Shown here: in pieces, positions 42,702 through 51,728 of the stretch
Layout of the letters: the number at the start of each line of letters is the position of its first letter
Numbering within the stretch: the first letter of the stretch is position 1
DNA from: Nitrospira sp.
GTDB taxonomy: Bacteria > Nitrospirota > Nitrospiria > Nitrospirales > Nitrospiraceae
NCBI GenBank assembly: GCA_020846195.1
Contig: JADLEJ010000008.1
Span: forward strand, 1 to 64,000
Reading direction: 5' to 3'
Length of the DNA: 64,000 bases
Notes under the pieces: model-generated
The model's database searches: none
What the model was told of the DNA's origin: nothing
The model's input: the letters and a program-made list of their open reading frames with translations, nothing else
Made by a program: the position numbers and the translations under genes

Positions 42702-43688
42702 ATGCTCACGCCCGTTACATCATCTCGTCCGTTTCTCTATCTCACGCGCTTGCTCCCAGAACCCGTCTTGGCCGCACTGCGCGCAGAGTATGCCTTCGTC
42801 TCCGAGCCGCTGGACCGCGCGCCGACCACGGATGAATGTCTCCGAGGCTTCGCTCAGGCCGACGCAGTCATTTGCACACTGGCCGATCCCGTCACCGGCG
42901 AACTGCTCGCCGCCGCGCCGCGCCTGAAGATCGTGGCCAATTATGCCGTGGGCTACAACAACATCGATCTTGCCGCCGCCGCGCGACATGGAATCATCGT
43001 CACGAACACGCCGGATGTGTTGACCGACGCGACGGCAGACCTGACCTGGGCGCTGATGCTGGCCGTAGCGCGGCGTGTGATTGAAGGAGACCGGTGGGCG
43101 CGGTCGGGAACCTGGCCCGGCTGGGCACCGACTCAACTGCTGGGAACCGACGTGACGGGAAAGACGCTCGGCATTATCGGGATGGGGCGCATCGGGCAGG
43201 CCGTCGCGCTGCGCGCGCAAGGGTTTCGCATGCCGGTGCTGTACAGCAGCCGCCGGCCCTGCTCCAGTCCATTCGGCAGCGCAACCTGGATGCATCGACC
43301 GTTGGAGGAAGTCCTGACGCAGGCCGACTTTATTTCGCTGCACGTTCCCTTGTCGGACACGACTCGCCATCTTATTGGGGCCCGCGAGCTGGCCATGATG
43401 AAACCCACGGCCTTTCTGCTCAACACATCCCGCGGCCCAGTCATCGACGAAGCCGCGTTGCTCGCGGCCTTGCGACAGCAAACGATTGCCGGGGCCGGTT
43501 TGGATGTGTACGAACGAGAGCCTCTTATTGCACAGGGATTGGAAGCGCTGCCGAATGTCGTGCTGCTCCCTCATTTAGGGTCAGCCACGCAGCAGGCGCG
43601 AATCAAGATGGGGATGCTCTGCGTCGAGAATATCGCGGCGGTACTCGGAGGACGGCCCCCGCTGAATCCGGTGAGTCTGAAAGACTGA
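42702..43688 (+). CDS. D-isomer 2-hydroxyacid dehydrogenase (glyoxylate/hydroxypyruvate-reductase-like)
   Basis: The 328-residue protein has the family core: VANYAVGYNNIDL, NTPDVLTDATADLTWALMLA, the NAD-binding GIIGMGRIGQ, the catalytic Arg in NTSRGPVIDE, the Glu in YEREP and the His in LPHLGSAT. It interconverts 2-ketoacids and D-2-hydroxyacids with NAD(P)H. The position close to a flavin 2-hydroxyacid oxidase suggests both act on the same acids (for example glyoxylate/glycolate). The N-terminal region is slightly short of the usual 320-340 residues, and the start is the first good ATG. Confidence 0.9.
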   Translation: MLTPVTSSRPFLYLTRLLPEPVLAALRAEYAFVSEPLDRAPTTDECLRGFAQADAVICTLADPVTGELLAAAPRLKIVANYAVGYNNIDLAAAARHGIIVTNTPDVLTDATADLTWALMLAVARRVIEGDRWARSGTWPGWAPTQLLGTDVTGKTLGIIGMGRIGQAVALRAQGFRMPVLYSSRRPCSSPFGSATWMHRPLEEVLTQADFISLHVPLSDTTRHLIGARELAMMKPTAFLLNTSRGPVIDEAALLAALRQQTIAGAGLDVYEREPLIAQGLEALPNVVLLPHLGSATQQARIKMGMLCVENIAAVLGGRPPLNPVSLKD

Positions 43689-43690
43689 GG

Positions 43691-45577
43691 CTAACTGGCG
43701 AGACGAAATTCCTTCTGAACGGGTTGCGCCTTCCCCCGAAGCGACTCCAGCCGTTGCGGCACATCATGGAACGACGGAATCGTTTGGTAGGTGCTGACCG
43801 CCTGTTCCCATTGCGACTCGGCTTCGTACAGCATGCCCAGCTCGTAGCGGATCGCCTGTCCCTTCGCGCCCTGGCAGCGGGGATCCAAGAGCACGGCTTC
43901 CAGCCCACGAATCGCCGGCTTGAATGCGTGCTGATCCTTGTGGCACAAGGCGGTCATCAGACAAGAATCCAGATAAAACGGCTCGGCGGACTGTGCAAAC
44001 TGAAACTCCCCCATCGCGTCTTCGAACAGCCCCATATTCTTATACGCGACCCCCAGCATGAAATGCGCTTCATAGTCGGGCGCTTGCTCTACAGCCGCCG
44101 TCAATGGCGCCTCGGCGAGACCGGAGGGAACGCTCATCGGCTCAATCGAGATGGATTCAACCGTCTCAGGGAGTTCCGGAGGCGCAGTCGTCAGCCAGGC
44201 ACCAGGAAGCGCTGGGGTTGAATCTTCCATCACGATCGTCGATGCCGGCAATCCGCTATCAATGACCGGCTCGCTTGCACCCACAGACCTCGCCGCAGCA
44301 TCTGGAATCGCTGGACTAGACTGGGCCTCGGCCGCTTCGACCGGCGGTACCCCAATCGACGGACTGTCCAGAGCGGCACCGGCAGGCTCCGTCGAAGTCG
44401 CCCCTCCCATGAGAGACGTCAAGCGCGCGACTACGTCTGAACCTGGAGCCAGCACCTTCACTTTCTCAAACAGCTCTTCATGCAAACTCTCCATCCCCGG
44501 TTCGGGATGCAACAAGAGCAGCTCCACGGCTTTGGCATACTGCTGCGCGGCGGCAATCGAGTCGCCCTTTTCCGCTAGCAGCTCCGCCGATAATTCAATG
44601 AGCGGAACAGAATTGGGCTCCGCAGCGAGAAACTCGGACACCAGCGCTTCGGCCAGGGGATAATCCTGCGCGCGCAGCGCCGCTCCGGCTAGAAAGCGGT
44701 ACTCCCCCAGAGCCACTTGCACATCGCCCCGCTGCAAATGCAGCCGCGCGAGCAACTGGCAGACCTGCGGATTCCCCGGTTCCCGCGTCAGCAATTGATT
44801 GAGGATCGCTTCGGCCCCGGCATACTGTTTCTCATCCATCCGCCGCGTGGCTTCCGCAAGCAGATCCAGCGGTTCCGATGGTTTACTCACCGGTATTGCG
44901 GCGTTGCCTGCACTTGCAGGCCGTCCGGGAACAGATCCGATTTTTCGAGCACCTTCGACAAACTGGGCGGCTTCATTGTTCTTCGGATCGATCCGCAACA
45001 CCGCGAGATACGCATCCTTCGCCTCGTCATAGCGCCCCTGCGCCGACCGTTCTCGCCCGAGTTGCAGATAGACCTTGGTCGCTTCGTCCTGAAGATTTTC
45101 CTGGAGGCAGAGCTCGGCAACGCGCTGCTGGGCATCGAGGTTCGACGGGTCCTGGCTGACGATTTTCTTATAGACCTCCAGCGCCTCTTTGCCTTTTCGC
45201 TCCTTGAGGTAATGCTTGCCCAACGTGAGATAGTCCTGCACCGCACTGCTTAACAAGCCGCGTTCCGCATTGAGATCGCCGAGATGGCGGTAGACTTCGT
45301 ACCGGGTGGGATCGACCTTGAGGACTTTTTTGTATGCCGCAATGGCTTTGAGCGTCGCGCCTTCCGATCGGAAACCGGCCGCCGCTTGAAGGAATGCCGC
45401 GATTGCCTCCGAGACGGCGTTGCGCTTGAGATGGAGATCCCCAATCGAATTGTGGATGCTGCCGTCGTTCGAGGCTTCTCCGGCTAGTTTCCGCCACTCC
45501 GCAATGGCCGCATCGTACTGGCCTTTGGCGGCCAACAACTGCGCAGTCTGCAAAACTTTTGTCCGATCAACGGCCAA
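43691..45577 (-). CDS. TPR-repeat protein
   Basis: The 628-residue protein has tetratricopeptide repeats at both ends. The first block (about residues 1-190) reads like AIAAFLQAAAGFRSEG, AIAAYKKVLKVDPTRYEVYRHLGD and GRYDEAKDAYLAVLRIDPKN; the last block (about 510-615) contains YEAHFMLGVAYKNMGLFEDAM. Between them lies a Ser/Pro/Glu-rich linker. TPR proteins serve as scaffolds in assembly of complexes; no partner is indicated. The start is TTG at 45577 with AGAGG 6 nt upstream (a second TTG two codons earlier is in frame). It is convergent with the dehydrogenase, 2 bp apart. Confidence 0.75.
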   Translation of the reverse strand: MAVDRTKVLQTAQLLAAKGQYDAAIAEWRKLAGEASNDGSIHNSIGDLHLKRNAVSEAIAAFLQAAAGFRSEGATLKAIAAYKKVLKVDPTRYEVYRHLGDLNAERGLLSSAVQDYLTLGKHYLKERKGKEALEVYKKIVSQDPSNLDAQQRVAELCLQENLQDEATKVYLQLGRERSAQGRYDEAKDAYLAVLRIDPKNNEAAQFVEGARKIGSVPGRPASAGNAAIPVSKPSEPLDLLAEATRRMDEKQYAGAEAILNQLLTREPGNPQVCQLLARLHLQRGDVQVALGEYRFLAGAALRAQDYPLAEALVSEFLAAEPNSVPLIELSAELLAEKGDSIAAAQQYAKAVELLLLHPEPGMESLHEELFEKVKVLAPGSDVVARLTSLMGGATSTEPAGAALDSPSIGVPPVEAAEAQSSPAIPDAAARSVGASEPVIDSGLPASTIVMEDSTPALPGAWLTTAPPELPETVESISIEPMSVPSGLAEAPLTAAVEQAPDYEAHFMLGVAYKNMGLFEDAMGEFQFAQSAEPFYLDSCLMTALCHKDQHAFKPAIRGLEAVLLDPRCQGAKGQAIRYELGMLYEAESQWEQAVSTYQTIPSFHDVPQRLESLRGKAQPVQKEFRLAS

Positions 45578-45649
45578 GACCAACCTCTATGGATGAGAAT
45601 TAGGTAAACGCTAACAGTGTCAATGGGTTTTGTCCAGAAAATGGCGCAA

Positions 45650-45688
45650 ACAAAAGGGGCGTACTTTCCCTGAAGAAAACACGCCCCC
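45650..45688 (-). terminator. intrinsic terminator downstream of the cold-shock gene
   Basis: The arms at 45656-45668 and 45675-45687 form a 13-bp stem on the minus-strand RNA, GC-rich at the base with two wobble pairs, with a 6-nt loop. A UUUUG run follows. It sits about 25 bp after the cold-shock stop. Confidence 0.8.
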
Positions 45689-45711
45689 TAGATGATGCTC
45701 TCTACCGATGG

Positions 45712-45927
45712 CTATGCTGAAAGCTCTGCCTTCAACACATTGGCCGCTTGCGGCCCCTTGGCTCCTTGCACGATGTCGAATTCAACCGGTTCGCCTTCCT
45801 TCAGGGTCTTGAATCCATCGCCCTGAAGCGCCGAATAATGCACAAAGACATCGTCGCCGGTATCCAGCCGGATAAAGCCGAACCCCTTCCGGTCATTGAA
45901 CCACTTCACCGTTCCTTTTGTCTTCAC
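45712..45927 (-). CDS. CspA-family cold-shock protein
   Basis: The 71-residue protein is a single OB fold with both nucleic-acid motifs: RNP1 KGFGFIRLD and RNP2 VFVHYSAL, in the order [41 protein letters not shown]. It binds single-stranded RNA or DNA and melts secondary structure, often with increased expression in the cold. The GTG start is preceded by AGGAGG at 5 nt. It is followed by a strong terminator. Confidence 0.95.
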   Translation of the reverse strand: MKTKGTVKWFNDRKGFGFIRLDTGDDVFVHYSALQGDGFKTLKEGEPVEFDIVQGAKGPQAANVLKAELSA

Positions 45928-46136
45928 AAAATCCTCCTTTTCTCAATGACTACGTACAGTTACGCAGTCGACCAAACACGCCGTACACGAGGCACAGATG
46001 ATTGCGATGAACAGAAAGGGAGAAGTGAGGGGGATCGATCGACAGGCGTCTGCAATAAAAATTGAATCACGCACAGACCCATATCGGTGAAATGAAAAGC
46101 GAGGTGGAAGTACCATAGCACTTTCACCTTGTCAAG
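45928..46136 (-). promoter_or_regulatory. possible long 5' leader of the cold-shock gene
   Basis: No gene lies here. A TTGACA hexamer at 46130-46135 on the minus strand would start a leader of about 170-190 nt, typical of cspA-like cold-responsive leaders, although I do not find a convincing -10 box at the right distance. The structure of the leader is not obvious by eye. Confidence 0.25.
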
Positions 46137-46170
46137 GGACGCATTCGGCCCTGGCCATATTCGCATGCGG

Positions 46171-46199
46171 TTTACAAGGTCGTACGACTGCCCTATAGT
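46171..46199 (+). promoter_or_regulatory. sigma70 promoter of the lptF operon
   Basis: TTTACA (46171-46176) and TATAGT (46194-46199) are spaced by exactly 17 bp. Transcription would begin near 46206, about 14 nt before the GTG start of lptF at 46220. Confidence 0.65.
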
Positions 46200-46219
46200 G
46201 CCGCAACGCGCTCACGACC

Positions 46220-47320
46220 GTGGCTCTTGTGATTCTACGAACACTACTCGACCGGTATATTTTCACTGAACTCCTCGCCCCATTTGGGCTGAGCCTGGGC
46301 GCGCTATGCTTCGTAATGCTCACACGTGAGCTGCTGCGTCTTGTCGAGCTGTTGGTATCGAAAGGGGTCGGCATCTGGTCGGTGCTGAAAGTCTTCGCCA
46401 CGCTGCTCCCGTCGTTTCTGGTCCTGACACTGCCCATCGCCGGCATCATCGCCTCCATCACGGCCTTTGGACGCCTCTCCTTCGACAAGGAGCTGGTGGC
46501 CATGCGAGCCGCAGGACTCAGCCTGTACCGATTGACCCAGCCAGTCCTGTTGTTCGCGCTCTCGGTGTTTACGCTTACCCTCGTCCTCTCCCAATGGGGG
46601 CAGCCATGGAGTTCGGTCAACCTGAAGAAAGTCGCGCTCAACTTGCTTCGCGATCAACTAGTCTTGGCGCTGGAACGAGGCACATTCAACGAACCTGTTC
46701 CCAGATTGGTGATCTATATTCCCGACAGCGGATCTGGACAGGCCGCGCCCGGCATCTTCGTATCGGACGAACGCAGCCCGAATGAGCCGCGGATTATCGT
46801 GGCCGACGATTTTCAGGTCCTTATGGATCCGGAGCACGAGCAGGTCGCCCTTCGGCTCGTGAACGGCGTGATTCATAGCCAGCCAGACATCGTCGATCAA
46901 TATCAACAGGTGTCCTTTACCAGTTACGATCTCAAGATGAGTCTCAACCAAAGCGGCTACGCCACGACGGAAGAACGGCCGACGCACGCCTCGATTATCG
47001 CGCAACTCGATGCAAGCCAGTGGAAGGACACACAGGCCTTGCGCCGCCTGATGGAATACTACAAGGATCTGGCGTTTCCCACGGCCTCATTGGTGTTCTG
47101 CCTGCTGGGCGTCCCCCTCGGCATCGTTTCTAAACGATCTGGGCGGATGGGTGGTTTCGCGGTCGGGGTCCTGGTTGTCGTCGCGTACTACATTTTGAAT
47201 ATCGCCTGCGAATTCCTCGTCACCACGCTTTGGATCTCTCCATTTGCCGGCGCCTGGATGCCGAACGGCTTGTTCGCGCTCCTCACGGTCTGGCTGTTCT
47301 GGAAGATGAGCTACGAATAA
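46220..47320 (+). CDS. lptF: LPS export permease LptF
   Basis: The 366-residue protein is a YjgP/YjgQ-family permease. It has three N-terminal membrane helices, a periplasmic beta domain (about 110-265) and three C-terminal helices (YKDLAFPTASLVFCLLGVPLGI onward). LptF pairs with LptG in the inner-membrane LptB2FG transporter that extracts lipopolysaccharide. The start is GTG at 46220 (MALVILRTLLDRYIFTELL), consistent with a membrane-facing N-terminus. lptG follows after 5 bp. Confidence 0.93.
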   Translation: MALVILRTLLDRYIFTELLAPFGLSLGALCFVMLTRELLRLVELLVSKGVGIWSVLKVFATLLPSFLVLTLPIAGIIASITAFGRLSFDKELVAMRAAGLSLYRLTQPVLLFALSVFTLTLVLSQWGQPWSSVNLKKVALNLLRDQLVLALERGTFNEPVPRLVIYIPDSGSGQAAPGIFVSDERSPNEPRIIVADDFQVLMDPEHEQVALRLVNGVIHSQPDIVDQYQQVSFTSYDLKMSLNQSGYATTEERPTHASIIAQLDASQWKDTQALRRLMEYYKDLAFPTASLVFCLLGVPLGIVSKRSGRMGGFAVGVLVVVAYYILNIACEFLVTTLWISPFAGAWMPNGLFALLTVWLFWKMSYE

Positions 47321-47325
47321 CGACG

Positions 47326-48417
47326 ATGACCATTCTCTTTCGCTATATCCTTCGCGAGTACGCCAAAATCTTCCTGATGTGCTTTTCAGGACTGATGACC
47401 ATCTATCTCGTGATCGACTTTTTTGAAAAGGTCCGCCGCTTTCTCAAATTCGACGCCAACATGGTCGATGTCCTCACCTATTTTGTGCTGAAAACTCCGG
47501 CCATTTCGTTTCAAATCACCCCGCTGGCGATTCTCATGGCGACGCTCCTGACTCTGGGGCTCTTCGCGCGCAACAATGAAATCACCGCCATGCGAAGTTG
47601 CGGGATCAGCTTGACCTGGATTTCCTCGCCTTTTCTCATCTTTGCCACAGGCATTTCCTTGATTCTCCTGAGCTTCAGCTCGACCGTGATTCCCCTGGCC
47701 TTAGAGAAGGCTGAGGAGATTAGGCTCGTTCGCATTGAAAAGAAGCCGGCCCCCATGGCGGTCAAATCGCCTCGCCCCTGGATTCGCATGGGGTCGGATA
47801 GCCTCCTGCACATTGCAGAAGTCGAGATTGGCGGAACGATGCTCCATCGAATCCACCTCTATCATTTTCACAACGGGTTTCGGCTAGATCGGATGACCGA
47901 AGCCGCAACCGCGTCCTATACGCCGGACGGATGGGTGCTCCAGAACGGAAACCAGCGGCGCTTCTCCCCCGACGGATCGGTCGCGCTCGTCCAATTCGAG
48001 CAGCTGCCCGTGGAGCTGTCGCTGATCCCCGACGACTTTTCGACCTGGCTGGCCGGCGATTCCGAAACCATGACGATCAGAAATATTCGTGGATATATGA
48101 GCCGGTTCAAGAATGAGGGCAGTTTGTTTGCGCGCCTCCAGACCGACTATTACGGACGGCTGGCCTTTCCCTTCGTCGCGGTCATCATGGTGATCGTCGG
48201 CCTGGCCCTCAGCCTGCGTCGAAGCGGTGTCCGCGGCGGCACGATGGCGGTGGGGATCGGCCAGGCTTTTGTCGTGGGGTTCTGTTATTGGACCACGCAT
48301 TCCATCGCCATTGCCTTGGGACGGGGCGGATTGCTGGCCCCTATGCTGGCGGGGTGGATCGCCAACCTGCTCTTTGCGAGCTTTGGCCTCTACCTTCTCC
48401 TCAAAGTGCGCTACTGA
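47326..48417 (+). CDS. lptG: LPS export permease LptG
   Basis: The 363-residue protein has the same YjgQ-type topology as LptF: MTILFRYILREYAKIFLMCFSGLMT at the N-terminus, a periplasmic domain with IRMGSDSLLHIAEVEI, and C-terminal helices (RLAFPFVAVIMVIVGLALSL). It is the LptG partner of LptF. I set the start at 47326 because the MTILFRYILREY segment is the typical family start, 5 bp after the lptF stop; the upstream frame overlapping lptF is not conserved. Confidence 0.93.
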   Translation: MTILFRYILREYAKIFLMCFSGLMTIYLVIDFFEKVRRFLKFDANMVDVLTYFVLKTPAISFQITPLAILMATLLTLGLFARNNEITAMRSCGISLTWISSPFLIFATGISLILLSFSSTVIPLALEKAEEIRLVRIEKKPAPMAVKSPRPWIRMGSDSLLHIAEVEIGGTMLHRIHLYHFHNGFRLDRMTEAATASYTPDGWVLQNGNQRRFSPDGSVALVQFEQLPVELSLIPDDFSTWLAGDSETMTIRNIRGYMSRFKNEGSLFARLQTDYYGRLAFPFVAVIMVIVGLALSLRRSGVRGGTMAVGIGQAFVVGFCYWTTHSIAIALGRGGLLAPMLAGWIANLLFASFGLYLLLKVRY

Positions 48418-48486
48418 CACCGGTTGACTGCACGCAGACCTTCCGGTAAGTAGTGATCGAACCTGTGCGAATAAGGAGTATGGCGC

Positions 48487-49743
48487 GTGGCGAGTCGGGT
48501 TGTCATTACAGGGCTAGGAGTGGTCTCTCCGATCGGCATCGGCGTGAGCGCCTTCTGGAAGTCGGCCATGGCCGGACAATCGGGTATTTCTGCGATTACC
48601 TCCTTCGATCCGTTTCCCATGGATGGCTATCGGTCGAAAGTCGCCGGGCAAATCAGAAACTTCTCCGCTGAAGAGCATATCGGATCCTCGCACGGCGACC
48701 GCGTCGACCGGTATGCGCAGTTTGCGCTGGCCGCAAGCCGCGAAGCGCTGTCGGACTCAGGAATGCAGATGGAGCAGGAAGAGCCCCATCGCGTCGGCGT
48801 CATTGTCGGGGCTGGCATGGGCGGCATGGTCATGGGCGAACGAGAAATTACCCAACTCTATCTGCATCAGAAACCGCACCGCGTCCATCCCAACTTTATC
48901 CCAGTCATCACGCTGAATTCCGCCTCTGGGATTGTGGCCATGGCGACCGGCGCCAAAGGACCGAACTTCACGATTTCCACTGCCTGTTCATCCAGCGCCC
49001 ATGCGCTCGGCCAGGCCTGGTACTGCATTCGGACCGGACAAGCCGATGCCGTCATCGTCGTTGGGGCCGACGCGAGCATCACCCCGCTCGTCTTTGCGGG
49101 ATTCTGTTCGCTCCGCGCCCTTTCCAGTAAATTCAACGAGCAGCCGGAACGGGCGTCGCGCCCCTTCGACCGGAACCGGGACGGATTTGTGATGGGCGAA
49201 GGCGCCGGCGCCTTGATCGTCGAATCCCTCGCCCATGCCAAAAAACGCAAAGCCCGCATCTACGCTGAGCTGGCCGGCTATGCCGCAACGAGCGAGGCCT
49301 ATCATATGGTCATCCCTCGCGAAGACGGCGAGGAAGTCGCCACGACTATGAAGCTCGCGTTGAAAGCCGCGGATGTGAGTTTATCCGAAGTGGACTACAT
49401 CAACGCGCATGCCACATCGACCAATATCGGCGATGCCGTCGAGGCGAAAGCGATCAGAGCGTTGTTTAAGAATCGCGCGGACAAGATCGCCGTCAGCGCC
49501 ACCAAATCGCTGGTCGGCCATACCTTAGGCGCCGCCGGCGCGATCGGTGCCATCGCGACCACGCTGGCGATTCATACGGGACAGATCCATCCCACGGCCA
49601 ATTACGATGATCCCGATCCAGACTGCCAGCTGGGCGGCCTCAGTCGCGACCCGCAAGAGAAAAAGATCCAGGCCGCGCTCCTGAACGCCTTCGGCTTCGG
49701 CAGCAATAATGCCGCCGTCGTCTTGAAACGATTTCGTGCCTAA
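48487..49743 (+). CDS. fabF: 3-oxoacyl-ACP synthase FabF (KAS II type)
   Basis: The 418-residue protein has the complete condensing-enzyme triad: Cys167 in TACSSSAHALGQA, His308 in NAHATSTNIGD and His345 in KSLVGHTLGAAGA. The N-terminus is MASRVVITGLGVVSPIG. It condenses acyl-ACP with malonyl-ACP in fatty-acid elongation. Its GTG start follows an AAGGAG site. It stands directly upstream of an acp gene and lpxD, so it probably supplies acyl chains for lipid A or another lipid. It could be a specialised paralogue rather than the housekeeping FabF. Confidence 0.93.
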   Translation: MASRVVITGLGVVSPIGIGVSAFWKSAMAGQSGISAITSFDPFPMDGYRSKVAGQIRNFSAEEHIGSSHGDRVDRYAQFALAASREALSDSGMQMEQEEPHRVGVIVGAGMGGMVMGEREITQLYLHQKPHRVHPNFIPVITLNSASGIVAMATGAKGPNFTISTACSSSAHALGQAWYCIRTGQADAVIVVGADASITPLVFAGFCSLRALSSKFNEQPERASRPFDRNRDGFVMGEGAGALIVESLAHAKKRKARIYAELAGYAATSEAYHMVIPREDGEEVATTMKLALKAADVSLSEVDYINAHATSTNIGDAVEAKAIRALFKNRADKIAVSATKSLVGHTLGAAGAIGAIATTLAIHTGQIHPTANYDDPDPDCQLGGLSRDPQEKKIQAALLNAFGFGSNNAAVVLKRFRA

Positions 49744-49773
49744 GCGACTTCTGCCCCACAAGGAATGACTACT

Positions 49774-50091
49774 ATGGCTGACCGAGCAATTGTCGACAAG
49801 ATTATCCAAGCGCTCGCAGAATATTTGAAACGGGATGCCGGGACGATCAAAGCCGCGCACCACCTTCGCGACGACCTCGGCTTGGATTCCATGGCTGTGA
49901 TCGAATTGCTCTATAAAATCGAAGAAACGTTCGATCTCCAAATCCCTGACCAGGACCTGGTCGGCCTGACCACCGTCGAATCCGTCGCCTCCTACGTCGA
50001 AGGACGTCTGGCACCGGCGAAACTGGCTGTGAAGAAAGCCGCTTCAAACCCTGCAATGGCAAAGTCTCCCACCAAGCGGAAGGCAAAATAA
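49774..50091 (+). CDS. acyl carrier protein with extended Lys/Ala tail
   Basis: The 105-residue protein contains the phosphopantetheine site Ser39 in [19 protein letters not shown], the standard four-helix ACP segments and the [19 protein letters not shown] helix. It carries a 25-residue basic tail ([23 protein letters not shown]) that ordinary 77-80-residue ACPs lack. The ATG at 49774 was chosen because AAGGA lies 10 nt before it; an ATG three codons earlier directly abuts AAGGA. It lies between fabF and lpxD and overlaps lpxD by one base (TAATG). Confidence 0.88.
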   Translation: MADRAIVDKIIQALAEYLKRDAGTIKAAHHLRDDLGLDSMAVIELLYKIEETFDLQIPDQDLVGLTTVESVASYVEGRLAPAKLAVKKAASNPAMAKSPTKRKAK

Positions 50092-51191
50092 TGAACGCGC
50101 CCTCCCCCTCAGCACCGTTGACGCTGGCTCAGATTCATCGACTCGTCGGTGGAGAACTGCACGGGGACGGAACGACCGCTCTCAAGACCTTGGCCAGCCT
50201 CTCGGACGCCACGAGTGAAGCCTTGGCGTTCGTGGCCAATGACAAAGTATTACAGAGCAAGACCGGGATTACAGCCGGCGCACTCCTTGCTCATCGTCAC
50301 CTGCCGGAGCTGGCGATCCCGCACATCGTCGTGCCGAATCCTCAGCTCGCCTTTGCTCAAGCCGCCCAGCAGTTTTTCGTGCCCGCCTATACCCCGCGCG
50401 GCATTGCGCCGGACCTTGCCAAAGGCGGCCAGGTCGAGATCGGACCAGACGCATCGGTCTGGCCGTCGGTCACTCTTGGCGATCGCGTCCGGATCGGCGC
50501 GCGCGTGACGCTGTATCCCGGTGTGTTTGTCGGATCGGACTCAGCAATCGGAGATGACTCCGTATTGTATCCCCATGTTGTGATTCGCGAAGGCTGCTCA
50601 ATTGGCGCGCGCGTCATCATCCACAGTGGAACCGTAGTGGGGTCAGACGGCTTCGGTTATGTGCAGCACCAGGGAAAGCACGTAAAAATTCCGCAGCTGG
50701 GGGGCGTCACGATTGAAGACGATGTGGAAATCGGAGCCAGCGTCACGATTGATCGCGCCACCTTGGGGCAGACGCTGATCAAGACCGGCACCAAGATAGA
50801 TAATCTCGTCCAGATCGCGCACAACGTCACCATCGGCGCGCATTCTATCGTCGTCGCACAGGTCGGCATTGCCGGGAGCACGACCATTGGCCAGCATGTA
50901 ATGATCGGAGGGCAGGCCGGATTGGCCGATCACATTACCATTGGGAATCAGGTCATGATTGCCGCCCGCGCTGGCGTCAATCGGAGCCTCGAACCCAATC
51001 AGATCGTCTCCGGAGCGCCGGTCATGCCGCACGAAACCTGGATGAAAGCGCAGGCTGTGATCCCCAGGCTTCCGGAGCTTCGCCAATTGGTGCGGAGCTT
51101 GGAACAACGTGTGGGGATGCTGGAAAGTCAGCTCGCCCACGCCTCTTCCCGCTCATCGAAAGCGAAGAAAACCGCCCGTTCAAAAAAATAG
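50091..51191 (+). CDS. lpxD: UDP-3-O-acylglucosamine N-acyltransferase LpxD
   Basis: The 366-residue protein has an N-terminal uridine-binding domain (about 1-100) and a left-handed parallel beta helix of hexapeptide repeats ([22 protein letters not shown] onward). The catalytic His244 is in [11 protein letters not shown]-terminal coiled region ends in a Lys-rich tail. It adds the second hydroxyacyl chain in lipid A synthesis. The TAATG overlap with acp and the preceding fabF strongly suggest the three form an acyl-delivery unit. Confidence 0.95.
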   Translation: MNAPSPSAPLTLAQIHRLVGGELHGDGTTALKTLASLSDATSEALAFVANDKVLQSKTGITAGALLAHRHLPELAIPHIVVPNPQLAFAQAAQQFFVPAYTPRGIAPDLAKGGQVEIGPDASVWPSVTLGDRVRIGARVTLYPGVFVGSDSAIGDDSVLYPHVVIREGCSIGARVIIHSGTVVGSDGFGYVQHQGKHVKIPQLGGVTIEDDVEIGASVTIDRATLGQTLIKTGTKIDNLVQIAHNVTIGAHSIVVAQVGIAGSTTIGQHVMIGGQAGLADHITIGNQVMIAARAGVNRSLEPNQIVSGAPVMPHETWMKAQAVIPRLPELRQLVRSLEQRVGMLESQLAHASSRSSKAKKTARSKK

Positions 51192-51206
51192 TTTGCGGCC
51201 TCGCAA

Positions 51207-51722
51207 CTACACTCGTCCCCGCCAGAAGAACAACCGCGCCCAATAGAATCCGGCCCACGGCAAGAGAATCGCCGCAACAATCATGACCTGTCCCATCGAT
51301 GTCGCCAGCCACGACACTCCCAGCAACACTCCGGTCCCGAGTAGATAGGCCACGGAAACAAATTGCTTTCCACGATGCGTTATCTGAGGAGCCTCGCTCT
51401 CCTTCCCCGCCTTCTTTCCCTTCCTCGTCGCTGACCGTACCCGGGACGCCAACACATCGGGAAACGTCTGCAAGAGATACCAGTGGTAGCGGGACTGGGC
51501 AAATCCGAGCGCGACGCCGAGCGCGATCAACCCGGTGCTCTGCAGAAAGGTCTGCCAGGTATAGAGGTCGGTCGCAAACAGTTGATACCCCAGCCCGGCG
51601 ACTCCCCCTAACATACTCACTAACCCGACGAGACCTGAGGGAATCAGAATGTACGTTTTGACATAATCCTGCGCTTGTCGTGTGACCTGTTCAGGCCGCT
51701 GGACAGTAATCAGCTTGGGCAC
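51207..51722 (-). CDS. hypothetical membrane protein, four predicted helices
   Basis: The 171-residue protein shows about four hydrophobic segments (YILIPSGLVGLVSMLGGVAG, FLQSTGLIALGVALGF, FVSVAYLLGTGVLLGVSWLA, VMIVAAILLPWAGFYWARLFF) and a central basic loop (RVRSATRKGKKAGK). I do not recognise a family. The GTG at 51722 has GAGG 5 nt upstream; an in-frame GTG at 51728 overlaps that site and is less likely. It is convergent with lpxD. Confidence 0.6.
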   Translation of the reverse strand: MPKLITVQRPEQVTRQAQDYVKTYILIPSGLVGLVSMLGGVAGLGYQLFATDLYTWQTFLQSTGLIALGVALGFAQSRYHWYLLQTFPDVLASRVRSATRKGKKAGKESEAPQITHRGKQFVSVAYLLGTGVLLGVSWLATSMGQVMIVAAILLPWAGFYWARLFFWRGRV

Positions 51723-51728
51723 AATCAC

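Noticed and set aside
46107..46135. TTGACA with TACTTC as a full cold-shock promoter
   Set aside because: The -10 hexamer matches only two positions of TATAAT, so only the -35 part was kept as a weak hint.
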